Assembly: GCF_003730275.1 (NCBI RefSeq) | Contig: NZ_QTTA01000010.1 | Coordinates: forward strand, 186,001-250,000 | Reading direction: 5' to 3' | From: Brevundimonas halotolerans | Lineage (GTDB): Bacteria; Pseudomonadota; Alphaproteobacteria; Caulobacterales; Caulobacteraceae | Length of the DNA stretch: 64,000 nucleotides | Part shown: positions 53,892 through 62,059 of the stretch, piece by piece | Position numbering within the stretch: position 1 is the first letter of the stretch | How the letters are laid out: the number at the start of each line of letters is the position of its first letter | The notes under the pieces: model-generated | Told to the model about the DNA's origin: nothing | What the model saw: the letters and a program-made list of their open reading frames with translations, nothing else | The model's database searches: none | Translations under genes and position numbers: made by a program

Positions 53892-53917
53892 CCGAAAACA
53901 TCGGATAAAACCGAGGT

Positions 53918-54130
53918 TTAGGCTTGGACTTGCAGTTGTCCGGCCGACGTCTTGCCGCTGCGCTGATCGCGCTCCAGCTCGTACGAGACCGTCTGGCCTT
54001 CATTCAGAGAGCCGAGGCCCGCACGCTCGACGGCCGAGATGTGGACGAACACGTCCGTGCCGCCGTCGTTGGGTTGGATGAAGCCGAAGCCCTTGGTGGT
54101 GTTGAACCATTTAACAGTGCCGGTAGCCAT
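53918..54130 (-). CDS. cold-shock protein (CspA family)
   Basis: 70 residues from ATG at 54130, with GGAGG seven bases upstream. One cold-shock OB domain: RNP1 [11 protein letters not shown]2 VFVHISAV, and the start [17 protein letters not shown]. Binds single-stranded RNA/DNA and melts RNA structure. The 170 bases before the gene, without another gene, may be its long 5' leader, as in regulated csp genes. Confidence 0.95.
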   Translation of the reverse strand: MATGTVKWFNTTKGFGFIQPNDGGTDVFVHISAVERAGLGSLNEGQTVSYELERDQRSGKTSAGQLQVQA

Positions 54131-54301
54131 GTTGAGACCTCCGTTGGCGTTGGCCCGGAGAAACACTCCCTGGGCCCGTCGTGTCTGAGGTAACGGCTTA
54201 TCTCGATGCGTCGCAAAGTAGAAAAAGGGCGTTGCGCAGAGATGTTGACCCGCGCCTTATGCGCCGGAACCCGGGCGAAAGCAAGGCACTCCTCGTGTCC
54301 G

Positions 54302-55063
54302 TCAGAGCAAGGTCGGCTGAGCGGGCTTGCCCGACCCGACCGAAGCCTGCCCGCCGCGACGCCCGATCTCGGTCGCGGCGCTGAAGCGAATGTCGATGTC
54401 CCGGTCGCGGGCGAGGGTCGCCAGCACCGTATCGCTCAGGCACGACCACGGCTGGCCCCGGTGCGCGCCACTCGGCACACGGGGCAGCAGGCCGGGCTCG
54501 CGGCTCCACTCCAGCAGCTGCTCCAGCGACACGGTGTTCAGCATGTCGCGCAGATGGTGGGCGGTGACATAGGCGTCGGGCAGGGCCCTGTGGGCGGGCA
54601 GGCCCTTGTCGTGGTCCAGCCCCTCGGGCCGACGCAGATAGCGTAACATCTGGTTGGAAAACCGCGGCAGGTCCGGCCACAGCCGCAGGGCGCATTTCCA
54701 GGTACAGATCCAGTCCGCCGAACCGGTCAGGTCGGGGGTGCAGAACCGCTGTTCAAAGCTGGCCCGGTGGGCGGCCAGGGCACTCACAGCACCATCAGGC
54801 CGGAGAACCGCGGGCGCCACATCCCGCCAGTAGCCGGCGCCTTGAACCCATTCGTCGAGGATATGGTGGATCGCCATGGTGCCCGGCGAGATCGGTCGCC
54901 CCGGATCGACGAAGCGGGCCCCGCGTGAGCCGGCCGAGACCTGCCAGGTGCCGTCGGTCTGCTGCTCGACATCTTGCCAGCCAACCTCGCACACGTCGGA
55001 CGGGCTGCTTCCGGCGGTCTCCAGGTCGATGACCCGGACGCGGAGGGTAGCTGTCTGGCTCAT
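54302..55063 (-). CDS. DEDDh 3'-5' exonuclease domain protein
   Basis: 253 residues from ATG at 55063. Exonuclease motifs: VIDLETAGSSPSDVCEVGWQ (Exo I with Asp and Glu), SALAAHRASFEQRF (Exo II region), and HRALPDAYVTAHHLRDML with His and Asp of Exo III. After it comes a ~60-residue extension with TVLATLARDRDIDIRFSAAT. The fold resembles the DnaQ/ExoX family. A longer frame to 55198 runs through the 9-bp repeats and is not coding. Confidence 0.87.
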   Translation of the reverse strand: MSQTATLRVRVIDLETAGSSPSDVCEVGWQDVEQQTDGTWQVSAGSRGARFVDPGRPISPGTMAIHHILDEWVQGAGYWRDVAPAVLRPDGAVSALAAHRASFEQRFCTPDLTGSADWICTWKCALRLWPDLPRFSNQMLRYLRRPEGLDHDKGLPAHRALPDAYVTAHHLRDMLNTVSLEQLLEWSREPGLLPRVPSGAHRGQPWSCLSDTVLATLARDRDIDIRFSAATEIGRRGGQASVGSGKPAQPTLL

Positions 55064-55124
55064 GCGGGGCTCAATGGACCGAGGGCCGGCCGGTTGCCGA
55101 CCCCGGCGGGTGGGTGCGAGAAAG

Positions 55125-55151
55125 ACCGTCTGAACCGTCTGAATAGTCTGA
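55125..55151 (-). repeat. 9-bp array (x 3), inverted
   Basis: On the minus strand TTTCAGAC, TATTCAGAC, GGTTCAGAC, then GGTC. Same core as the arrays at 36961-37461. Confidence 0.8.
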
Positions 55152-55281
55152 AAGGGAGTCAGGAACCAAAACAGACTCCCCTTTCTCCATAGAGCCAAAA
55201 AGCCCCGTGTGCATTGGGGTTCAGGGCCATCGAGCGCCTGGAGTCTACGGTCCAGACTCCACGCCCGTTCCCGGAAATTAC

Positions 55282-55300
55282 CATCTGAACCGTCTGAAAT
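55282..55300 (-). repeat. 9-bp array (x 2), inverted
   Basis: On the minus strand ATTTCAGAC then GGTTCAGAT, followed by GGTAATTTCC, like the GGTATTTTAC tail of the other arrays. Confidence 0.72.
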
Positions 55301-55557
55301 GGAGGATTGGAATTCCCACCGTCAGAGTTGGATGCCGATACCGCGCGGCCCTTCATGAATGCCCTCGCTGTTGTTGAGCGCGGAGTCTGCCACAGCTCAC
55401 AGGTAAGGCGGGAAGATTGGGTCGGGCGTCGTGGATGTGGGGCGTGGATGGCTTAAGATGAGGTGCCTGTGTCCTCGAGGTTGATGTAAACCGAAGTCGA
55501 ACTGCCCTCGGATTCAGGATAGGAAAGACGCCTGTCATCGCGGTAGGCTGAGGGGGC

Positions 55558-56706
55558 ATGGCCGATCAGATTCCCATCAACCCTGTCCTGTTGTCATGGG
55601 CGCGCGAGCGCGCGGGCCTCAGTCGGGAGGAGGCGCTTCAAAAGTTCACGCGACTGGACGAGTGGGAAGCTGGCGAATCCGCTCCGACCTACCCGCAACT
55701 TGAGCAGCTGGCAGCCTTGCTGAAGGTCCCAATCGCGGTCTTCTTTTTTCCCGAGCCTCCGGATGTCCCAGCAATCAACGAGACCTTCCGAACGCTTCCA
55801 GAAGCTGAGATGGGACAGCTCCCGAGCCGTATCCGTCTCCTCATGCGGAAGGCAAAGGCTATGCAGCTCAGCTTGGCCGAGCTGACGGAGAACCGAAACC
55901 CCGCCGAGCGGCTGATCACCCGAGATTTAAGGTTTTCCGCTGACGTGAATATTCAGGCGATGGCTGCGGCAGTGCGCGAGTACATCGGCTTGTCCGTCGA
56001 TGATCAGCGGGGATGGCGCGACGACGAAGCCGCGCTGAAGGAATGGCGTGCGGCTCTTCTCAGGGTCGGCATTTTTGTATTCAAGGACGCTTTTCGAGTC
56101 GAGGAGTTTTCGGGTTTCTGCCTCTACGATGACGAGTTCCCGGTCATCTACGTCAACAACAGCTCAACCAAGACGCGGCAGATTTTCACCTACTTCCACG
56201 AGCTGGCACACCTGATCTTCCACACCAGTGGCATAGACAAGGTCCGCGACAACTACATTCAGCGGCTGGCTGTCGACGCTCAGCAGATCGAGGTCCTCTG
56301 TAACCGTTTCGCTGCGGCCTTTCTGCTCCCGGAAGATGACTTTAGGGCGGCAATGGCGGGCCGGGAGGCAACTGAGGCGACAGCCGAGGTGCTCGCGGCC
56401 CAATTTCATGTAAGCCGAGAGGTGGTTTTCCGGCAGCTCATGGACCAGGGCAGGGTCACCGAGCAGCAGTATATGCACGCGGTAGAGCGCTGGAACGGGC
56501 AGCGGCAGGGGGGTGCCGGAGAGGGTGGAAGTGGAGGGAATCACTACTGGACCAAGCTGGCATACCTCGGCCGCGATTATGTGGGTTTGGCCTTGCGGGA
56601 GTTCCATCGCAACCGGATTGATGAAGACCAGCTCGCCGACTACCTCGACACGAAGCCGAAGAACATCGGTACCTTGGAAGCGTATTTCGAGCGGGGGAAC
56701 GCCTGA
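55558..56706 (+). CDS. XRE-type + ImmA/IrrE metallopeptidase
   Basis: 382 residues. The N-terminal region (8-70) is an XRE-like helix-turn-helix remnant: WARERAGLSREEALQKFTRL then YPQLEQLAALLKVPIAVFFF. The peptidase domain (about 130-290) has zinc motif HELAH at 214-218 in FTYFHELAHLIFHTSG, and the third ligand in NRFAAAFLLPEDDF. The C-terminal domain has a Gly-rich turn and HYWTKLAYLGRDYVGLALRE. Such proteins cleave a repressor or antitoxin. It is coupled to the PIN gene. A row at 56161 counts 53% G+C. Confidence 0.88.
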   Translation: MADQIPINPVLLSWARERAGLSREEALQKFTRLDEWEAGESAPTYPQLEQLAALLKVPIAVFFFPEPPDVPAINETFRTLPEAEMGQLPSRIRLLMRKAKAMQLSLAELTENRNPAERLITRDLRFSADVNIQAMAAAVREYIGLSVDDQRGWRDDEAALKEWRAALLRVGIFVFKDAFRVEEFSGFCLYDDEFPVIYVNNSSTKTRQIFTYFHELAHLIFHTSGIDKVRDNYIQRLAVDAQQIEVLCNRFAAAFLLPEDDFRAAMAGREATEATAEVLAAQFHVSREVVFRQLMDQGRVTEQQYMHAVERWNGQRQGGAGEGGSGGNHYWTKLAYLGRDYVGLALREFHRNRIDEDQLADYLDTKPKNIGTLEAYFERGNA

Positions 56707-57173
56707 TGTACGTGTTCGACACCTCGCCGCTTTCCACGCTCTTCAAGAACTACTACCGGGCACGTTTTCCGTCTTTGTGGAATCGCTTCGACGGCTTGGT
56801 GGGGGACGGCCACATCGTGTCCACCCGAGAAGTCCTGCGCGAGGTCGATGACGGGCCGGTAGAAAGCCTCCGTGTGTGGGCGGCGGACAGATCAGAATTT
56901 TTTCACATTCCAAATGCCTCTGAAGGCGCTTTTGTCGCCGAGATCTACCGGGTCGCGCACTTTCAGCAGAATATCGAGCAGAGGAAGCTCCTGAAGGGCG
57001 GACGCAACGCAGACCCATTCATCGTGGCCAAGGCCGCGTCAGAGGGGCGGTGCGTGGTCACTATGGAGCTGTATAAGGACAATGCCGCCAAAATCCCGAA
57101 CATTTGTCGCCACTTCCGTGTCGACTGCCTGACGCTCGAGGAGTTCATGGAGCGCGAAGGCTGGCAGTTCTAG
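56706..57173 (+). CDS. DUF4411 PIN-like protein
   Basis: 155 residues. PIN-like fold with acidic residues at positions that could bind metal: Asp5 (YVFDTSPLSTLFKNYY), Glu42/Glu46 (STREVLREVDDG), Asp103 (GGRNADPFIVAKAA) and Glu121 (VVTMELYKDN). DUF4411 is a PIN-related family usually placed next to ImmA/IrrE genes; an RNase toxin role is the common guess. It starts in the last base of the upstream stop (TGATG). The gene ends seven bases before the 3' end of tRNA-Ser. Confidence 0.86.
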   Translation: MYVFDTSPLSTLFKNYYRARFPSLWNRFDGLVGDGHIVSTREVLREVDDGPVESLRVWAADRSEFFHIPNASEGAFVAEIYRVAHFQQNIEQRKLLKGGRNADPFIVAKAASEGRCVVTMELYKDNAAKIPNICRHFRVDCLTLEEFMEREGWQF

Positions 57174-57179
57174 TATGGA

Positions 57180-57269
57180 TGGCGGACAGGGTGGGATTCG
57201 AACCCACGGTAGGCTTCCACCTACGGCGGTTTTCAAGACCGCTGCCTTAAACCACTCGGCCACCTGTCC
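57180..57269 (-). tRNA. tRNA-Ser (anticodon TGA)
   Basis: 90 bases on the minus strand, with encoded CCA (57180-57182) and the long variable arm of class II tRNAs. Acceptor GGACAGG/CCTGTCC pairs fully. Anticodon stem GCGGT/ACCGC closes loop CTTGAAA, giving TGA. Confidence 0.97.
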
Positions 57270-57372
57270 CCGGTGTGGGTCGGCGTCATAGCAGGGGGAG
57301 GGGGCGTTAACCAAAGAAGAAAATGATGCCGGCATTCTGACGGCCTCAAATTGATTTCGGGGCCGGTGCGTC

Positions 57373-57969
57373 ATGTCCACACCTGTATCTGCGGTTCGCA
57401 TTCTGACGGTTGTGCTGGCGGGCTTAAGCCTGTCGGCCTGTGGCACGGTGGGGGCCGCTGCGGGCCTGGCGGGGGATGTGGCCGAGGGCGGCTATAACCT
57501 GGCGGCGGGTACGGTGCGGCTGGGGGCGCGGGCGACGGGTCTGACCGGCGGGTCGCGGTCCGGGGCCTCGGTCCGGGTCGACAATCCGGCGCCGATCGTG
57601 TCGGGGACCATGCGGCCCTATCAGATCCGGGGGCGCTGGTACCATCCGGCCGAGGACCCGGATTACGAGGAGGTCGGCATGGCCTCCTGGTACGGGCCGG
57701 GCTTTGACGGGCGGCCGACGGCCACCGGCGAGCGGTTTGACCAGAATGCCCTGACAGCGGCGCACAAGACCCTGCCCCTGCCCGGTCTGGTCGAGGTGAC
57801 CAATCTGGACAATGGCCGCACCGTGGTGCTGCGCCTGAACGACCGGGGGCCGTTCGTGGATGGCCGGATCATCGACCTGTCGCGCGGGGCGGCGAACGAA
57901 CTGGGCCTGCTGCAGAGGGGCGTGGGCCGGGTGCGGGTGCGTTATCTGGGGCCAGCGCCGAGGCTCTGA
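57373..57969 (+). CDS. rlpA: septal ring lytic transglycosylase RlpA family protein
   Basis: 198 residues. Lipoprotein signal with lipobox LSAC (Cys23). The double-psi beta-barrel domain has GMASWYGPGFDGRPTATGER, LTAAHKTLPLPGLVEVTNLD and RLNDRGPFVDGRIIDLSRGA with the catalytic Glu and Asp. No SPOR domain, unlike the long enterobacterial form. It should cut or bind denuded peptidoglycan. It lies upstream of tmk with 67 bases between. Confidence 0.91.
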   Translation: MSTPVSAVRILTVVLAGLSLSACGTVGAAAGLAGDVAEGGYNLAAGTVRLGARATGLTGGSRSGASVRVDNPAPIVSGTMRPYQIRGRWYHPAEDPDYEEVGMASWYGPGFDGRPTATGERFDQNALTAAHKTLPLPGLVEVTNLDNGRTVVLRLNDRGPFVDGRIIDLSRGAANELGLLQRGVGRVRVRYLGPAPRL

Positions 57970-58036
57970 CCGTCGCGCCTGTTGAAATCGACGCATCGGG
58001 CTTGGTTTCGCCCCGGCATGTCGCCATTCTGGACGG

Positions 58037-58681
58037 ATGACGCGCGGACGGTTCATCACCTTTGAAGGCGGGGAGGGCAGCGGCAAGTCGACCCAGGCGG
58101 GGCGGCTGGCCGAGCGGCTGCGCGCGCGGGGCCTCGAGGTCCTGCTGACGCGGGAGCCCGGCGGATCGGCCGGAGCCGAGGCGATTCGTGAACTGGTGGT
58201 CAATGGCGAGGGCGAGCGCTGGTCGCCCCAGACCGAGGTGCTGCTGATGTTTGCGGCGCGCAACGACCATCTGGAACGTACCATCCGCCCGGCACTGGCC
58301 GCGGGGCACTGGGTCATCTGTGACCGGTTTGCGGACTCCAGCCGGGCCTATCAGGGCGGCGGCGGCGGGGTCGACCGGACCTTTATCGAGGCGCTGGACC
58401 AGGCCGTGGTCGGGGCGGACCAGCCGGATCTGACGCTGATCTTTGACCTGCCGGTCGAGGAGGGGCTGGAGCGCGCCTTTGGTCGCGGGCTGTTCGAGAC
58501 GCGGTTCGAGTCCAAGGGGTTGGCGTTTCACGAGCGGCTGCGGCAGACCTTTCTGGACATCGCCGCCGAGCATGAGGACCGGTGCCGGGTGATCGATGCG
58601 CGTGGGACCGAGGATGGCGTGGCGCTGCGCGTCTGGGATGCGATCGAGGCCCGGCTGCCCCTGCCGAAGGTGCCGGCGTGA
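58037..58681 (+). CDS. tmk: thymidylate kinase
   Basis: 214 residues. Phosphorylates dTMP to dTDP. P loop ITFEGGEGSGKSTQAGRLAE, DRX motif VICDRFADSSRAYQGGGGGV and lid FETRFESKGLAFHERLR. Overlaps holB by four bases (GTGA). Tmk-holB-tatD-MBL is a frequent alphaproteobacterial operon. Confidence 0.96.
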   Translation: MTRGRFITFEGGEGSGKSTQAGRLAERLRARGLEVLLTREPGGSAGAEAIRELVVNGEGERWSPQTEVLLMFAARNDHLERTIRPALAAGHWVICDRFADSSRAYQGGGGGVDRTFIEALDQAVVGADQPDLTLIFDLPVEEGLERAFGRGLFETRFESKGLAFHERLRQTFLDIAAEHEDRCRVIDARGTEDGVALRVWDAIEARLPLPKVPA

Positions 58682-59655
58682 CGGACCATCCGCGCGATCG
58701 CTATGACGAGGTCAGCCATGAGGCGGCCGAGCAAGCGTTCGTGGACGCCATGGCCGGCGGTCGGCTGCACCATGGGTGGCTGCTGTGCGGGCCCGAGGGC
58801 GTGGGCAAGGCGGGCTTTGCCTATCGCGCCGCGCGACGGCTGTTGGGGGCCGCGCCGGACCCGCAGCGGGGGCCGCTGGGGAGTGCGCCCGACGACCCGA
58901 CCAACCAGCTGGTCGCGGCCCAGTCGCACCCCGACCTGATGGTGCTGGAGCGGGTGACCGAGGGGACCAAGGCCCGCAAGACCATCTCGGTCGATCAGGC
59001 ACGCGAGCTGCCGGGGTTCTTTTCCAAGAGCCCGTCCCGGTCGCAGTGGCGGGTGGCAATTGTCGACAGCGCTGACGACCTGAACGTCAATGCAGCCAAT
59101 GCCTTGCTGAAGATTCTTGAGGAACCGCCACAGAGGGGGGTGCTGTTCCTCGTGGCCCATGCGCCGGGACGGCTGCTGCCGACGATCCGGTCGCGGTGCC
59201 GACGGCTGAGCTTTCCAATCTGGGGCGAAGACCGGCTGGCGGCCCTGCTACAGAATCGGCTGGGGCTGGAGGGCGAGCAGGCCCGGGCGACCGCGCGGGC
59301 GGCGGGGGGATCGCCGGGACGCGCCCTGTCGCTGGCGGGCGATGAGGTCGCGGGCATCGACGCCCTGGTCAACGGCTGGATGCAGGGGGCCGACATGAGC
59401 GCGGTGATCCCGGTTGCCGAGAGCCTGAAGCGCGCCGATGGCGGGCCGAAGTTCGAGCTGATCCTCGATCGGCTGGCTGCCGCCGTGAAGGGGCGGGCGC
59501 TGTCGGGCGGGCCGGGCGCGGATGCCTGGGCCGAGCTGTGGTCCAGCATCCAGACGCGAGCGGATCAGACGGCGGGGCTGAACCTCGACCGGCAGGATGT
59601 GCTGTTCACCCTGATGGCCGAGGTGGACCGGGCAAGGGCCCGCGCCGCATGCTGA
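58678..59655 (+). CDS. holB: DNA polymerase III subunit delta'
   Basis: 325 residues from GTG at 58678. Clamp-loader subunit. P loop LLCGPEGVGKAGFAYRAAR, the sensor I-type segment NVNAANALLKILEEPPQRGV LF and GRLLPTIRSRCRRLSF with the SRC motif. The zinc-module Cys residues of DnaX are absent, which marks delta'. Overlaps the next gene by seven bases. Confidence 0.94.
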   Translation: MTDHPRDRYDEVSHEAAEQAFVDAMAGGRLHHGWLLCGPEGVGKAGFAYRAARRLLGAAPDPQRGPLGSAPDDPTNQLVAAQSHPDLMVLERVTEGTKARKTISVDQARELPGFFSKSPSRSQWRVAIVDSADDLNVNAANALLKILEEPPQRGVLFLVAHAPGRLLPTIRSRCRRLSFPIWGEDRLAALLQNRLGLEGEQARATARAAGGSPGRALSLAGDEVAGIDALVNGWMQGADMSAVIPVAESLKRADGGPKFELILDRLAAAVKGRALSGGPGADAWAELWSSIQTRADQTAGLNLDRQDVLFTLMAEVDRARARAAC

Positions 59656-60437
59656 TCGACAGCCACGTCAATCTGCACGCGCCCCAATTCGACGAGGACC
59701 GCGATGCGGTCATCGCCCGGGCGCGCGAGGCCGGGGTCGGGATGATGGTCGAGATTTCGGACCGCCTGTCGACCTTTGACGCCACCCACGGTTTGGCCAT
59801 GGCGCATGACGACATCTGGTGTACGGTCGGTGTGCATCCTCATGAGGCGCGGCACTATGAGGATCTGAGCGTCGACCGTCTGGTGGAGCTGGCGGGGCGA
59901 GAAAAGGTTGTCGGAATAGGGGAGTGTGGGCTGGACTTCCACTATGACCTCAGTCCGCGTGAGGTTCAGGCAGCCGTGTTTCGCGTGCATATTGAGGCTG
60001 CGCGCCGGACGGGTCTCCCGCTGGTGGTCCATACACGCGAAGCCGATGGCGTGATGGCCGACATCCTGCGCGAGGAGATGGCGGCTGGACCCTTCAAGCT
60101 GTTGATGCACTGCTACACCAGTGGCCCAGAACTGGCGGAACTGGCAGCAGAATTGGGCGCCTGGTTCTCGGTCTCGGGCATTGCCACCTTCAAGGCGGCC
60201 GAGGACGTGCGGGCGATCATCCGCGACATGCCGGGCGACCGGATCATCGTCGAGACCGACTGTCCGTATCTGGCGCCGGTCCCGCACCGGGGGCGGCGGA
60301 ACGAGCCGGCCTATGTGGGCCATGTCCTGGACAAGCTGGGCGAGATCCGGGGCTGGAGCCGCGAGGAGGCCGAGGTGCGCACGACGGATGCCTTCTTCGG
60401 CTTGTTTGACCGCATCCCCCGACCGGAGGGCGCATGA
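59649..60437 (+). CDS. TatD family hydrolase
   Basis: 262 residues from ATG at 59649. TIM-barrel metal DNase. GIGECGLDFHYDLSPREVQA, PLVVHTREADGVMADILRE and IIVETDCPYLAPVPHRGRRN are family marks. The first metal motif is SHVNLH (residues 5-10) where most members have HxH with adjacent spacing (DSHCHL), so His-x-Asn at this site alters one ligand. Overlaps the following MBL gene by four bases. Confidence 0.92.
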   Translation: MLIDSHVNLHAPQFDEDRDAVIARAREAGVGMMVEISDRLSTFDATHGLAMAHDDIWCTVGVHPHEARHYEDLSVDRLVELAGREKVVGIGECGLDFHYDLSPREVQAAVFRVHIEAARRTGLPLVVHTREADGVMADILREEMAAGPFKLLMHCYTSGPELAELAAELGAWFSVSGIATFKAAEDVRAIIRDMPGDRIIVETDCPYLAPVPHRGRRNEPAYVGHVLDKLGEIRGWSREEAEVRTTDAFFGLFDRIPRPEGA

Positions 60438-61237
60438 GCCGCGAGCTTGAGATAGTCATTCTCGGCTGCGGGTCGTCGGGCGGGGTGCCACGCGGGGACG
60501 GCGACTGGGGCGCCTGTGATCCGGCCGAGCCCAAGAACCGGCGTATGCGCTGTTCGATGCTGGCGCGGCTGACGGGGGCAGAGGGCGAGACGACGGCGCT
60601 GATCGACACGTCGCCGGACCTGCGCGAGCAGGCGCTGATGACCGGGCTGAAGCGGATCGATGCGGTGCTCTATACCCACGATCACGCTGACCAGACGCAC
60701 GGGATCGATGATCTGAGGGTGTTCGTGCTGCGCAACCGGGCCCGTATTCCGGCCTGGATGGACACGCCGACCCGGGCGGCCCTCGAGAGCCGGTTCCCCT
60801 ATATCTTCATGGACCAGCAGGGCTATCCGGCGCTGCTGGAGGCGCGGGACATTCCCCCGCACGGCACGCCCTGGACCGTTGAGGGGGCAGGGGGGGGCAT
60901 CCCGGTTGTGACCTTTGATCAGGGGCACGGACCGATCCGCTCGGTCGGCTACCGGCTGGGCCCGGTCAGCTATTCCAGCGATGTGGATGCGATGGATGAG
61001 GCGGCGCTGGACGCCGTGCGCGGAAGTGACCTCTGGATCGTCGATGCGCTGCGCTGGACCCCGCATCCGACCCACGCCCATGTCGACCGGGCACTGGAGT
61101 GGATTGAACGAACGGGCGTCCCGAACGCTCTACTGACCAACCTGCACCTCGACCTCGACTATCGGTCGCTGAAGTCGCGCCTGCCGGCCCATGTCGATGT
61201 TGCCCATGACGGATGGACCGCGCGCTTCAATCTTTGA
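60434..61237 (+). CDS. MBL-fold metallohydrolase (PhnP/phosphodiesterase type)
   Basis: 267 residues. Metal-binding HxHxDH in YTHDHADQTHGIDDLRVF (residues 82-89), with GCGSSGGVPRGDGDWGACDP at the start typical of the PhnP-like family of cyclic phosphodiesterases. The last His is in DALRWTPHPTHAHVD. Usually found just after tatD in alphaproteobacteria, as here. Confidence 0.93.
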   Translation: MSRELEIVILGCGSSGGVPRGDGDWGACDPAEPKNRRMRCSMLARLTGAEGETTALIDTSPDLREQALMTGLKRIDAVLYTHDHADQTHGIDDLRVFVLRNRARIPAWMDTPTRAALESRFPYIFMDQQGYPALLEARDIPPHGTPWTVEGAGGGIPVVTFDQGHGPIRSVGYRLGPVSYSSDVDAMDEAALDAVRGSDLWIVDALRWTPHPTHAHVDRALEWIERTGVPNALLTNLHLDLDYRSLKSRLPAHVDVAHDGWTARFNL

Positions 61238-61252
61238 CGAAAGGACTTTCGC

Positions 61253-61957
61253 GTGGCCCGATATGATGACCTCAAGGCCCTGTTCCTGAACTGCAGCCTG
61301 AAGCGGTCCAGCGAGCCCTCGCATACCCAGGCCCTGATGGACGTGGCCATCGCCATCATGAAGGCCAATGGCGTCTCGACGATGACGATCCGCTGCGCCG
61401 ATCTGGATATGCCGCCGGGCGTGCAACCCGACATGACGGAACACGGGTTCGAGAGCGACGGCTGGCCGACTGCGCAGAACCAGGTGATGGACGCCGACAT
61501 CCTGGTGGTCGGAACACCGATCTGGCTGGGCGACAAGTCGTCGATCTGCACCCGGGTGATCGAGCGGTTGTACGGCTATTCCGGCAAGCTGAACGACAAG
61601 GGACAATATGCCTATTACGGACGGGTCGGTGGCTGCATCGTCACGGGCAATGAAGACGGCATCAAACATGTCGGCATGAACGTGCTGTATTCCTTGCAAC
61701 ATCTTGGATATGTGATCCCGCCGCAGGCGGATGCGGGGTGGATCGGCGAAGCGGGCCCCGGGCCATCCTATGGCGACGACGGCACGGTCGGGCTGGACAA
61801 TGAGTTCACCCAGCGCAACACGACCTTCATGGCCTGGAACCTGATGCATATGGCGCGGATGCTGAAGGACGCGGGCGGTATTCCGGCCCACGGCAACCAG
61901 AAGACCCTCTGGGACAAGGGCGAGCGGTTCGACCATCCCAACCCGGAATACCGCTGA
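61253..61957 (+). CDS. flavodoxin-family NAD(P)H-dependent oxidoreductase
   Basis: 234 residues from GTG at 61253 with AAGGA upstream. The flavodoxin-like fold has ALFLNCSLKRSSEPSHTQAL, VVGTPIWLGDKSSICTRVIE (FMN phosphate loop) and GGCIVTGNEDGIKHVGMNVL. It reduces a quinone, azo or similar compound with FMN. 15 bases after the MBL gene. Confidence 0.9.
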   Translation: MARYDDLKALFLNCSLKRSSEPSHTQALMDVAIAIMKANGVSTMTIRCADLDMPPGVQPDMTEHGFESDGWPTAQNQVMDADILVVGTPIWLGDKSSICTRVIERLYGYSGKLNDKGQYAYYGRVGGCIVTGNEDGIKHVGMNVLYSLQHLGYVIPPQADAGWIGEAGPGPSYGDDGTVGLDNEFTQRNTTFMAWNLMHMARMLKDAGGIPAHGNQKTLWDKGERFDHPNPEYR

Positions 61958-62014
61958 GCAGCCTCATAAATTTCGCATAATATATCTTAGGCGACATTTC
62001 GATATCGGGAATCA

Positions 62015-62047
62015 CCCGCCGGAATCGCACCGGCGGGCTCCCCTTTT
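62015..62047 (+). terminator. Rho-independent terminator of the tmk operon
   Basis: CCCGCCGG-aatcgca-CCGGCGGG (62015-62037), then CTCCCCTTTT. It ends the + strand operon and lies 13 bases before the end of the convergent LVIVD gene. Confidence 0.8.
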
Positions 62048-62059
62048 GTCAGATCAGCG

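Larger units (their letters stand above)
55064..55557. other. 494-base gap with 9-bp repeats and small hairpins, no gene
   Basis: No convincing gene. It holds two 9-bp repeat arrays in inverted orientation, a hairpin GGAGTCT-acggtcc-AGACTCC (55240-55260), and CCCC/GGGG near 55203-55218. The last ~150 bases before 55558 are the likely promoter region for the ImmA gene; no clear boxes stand out. Confidence 0.6.

Noticed and set aside
55353..55559. A 68-codon minus-strand frame in the gap before the ImmA gene
   Set aside because: Irregular composition, no domain, and it overlaps the likely promoter of the downstream gene.
55064..57269. A duplicate attachment site matching the tRNA-Ser 3' end, to define an island
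   Set aside because: I looked for the GGCGGACAGGGTGGGATTCG stretch upstream of the ImmA gene and did not see a second copy.
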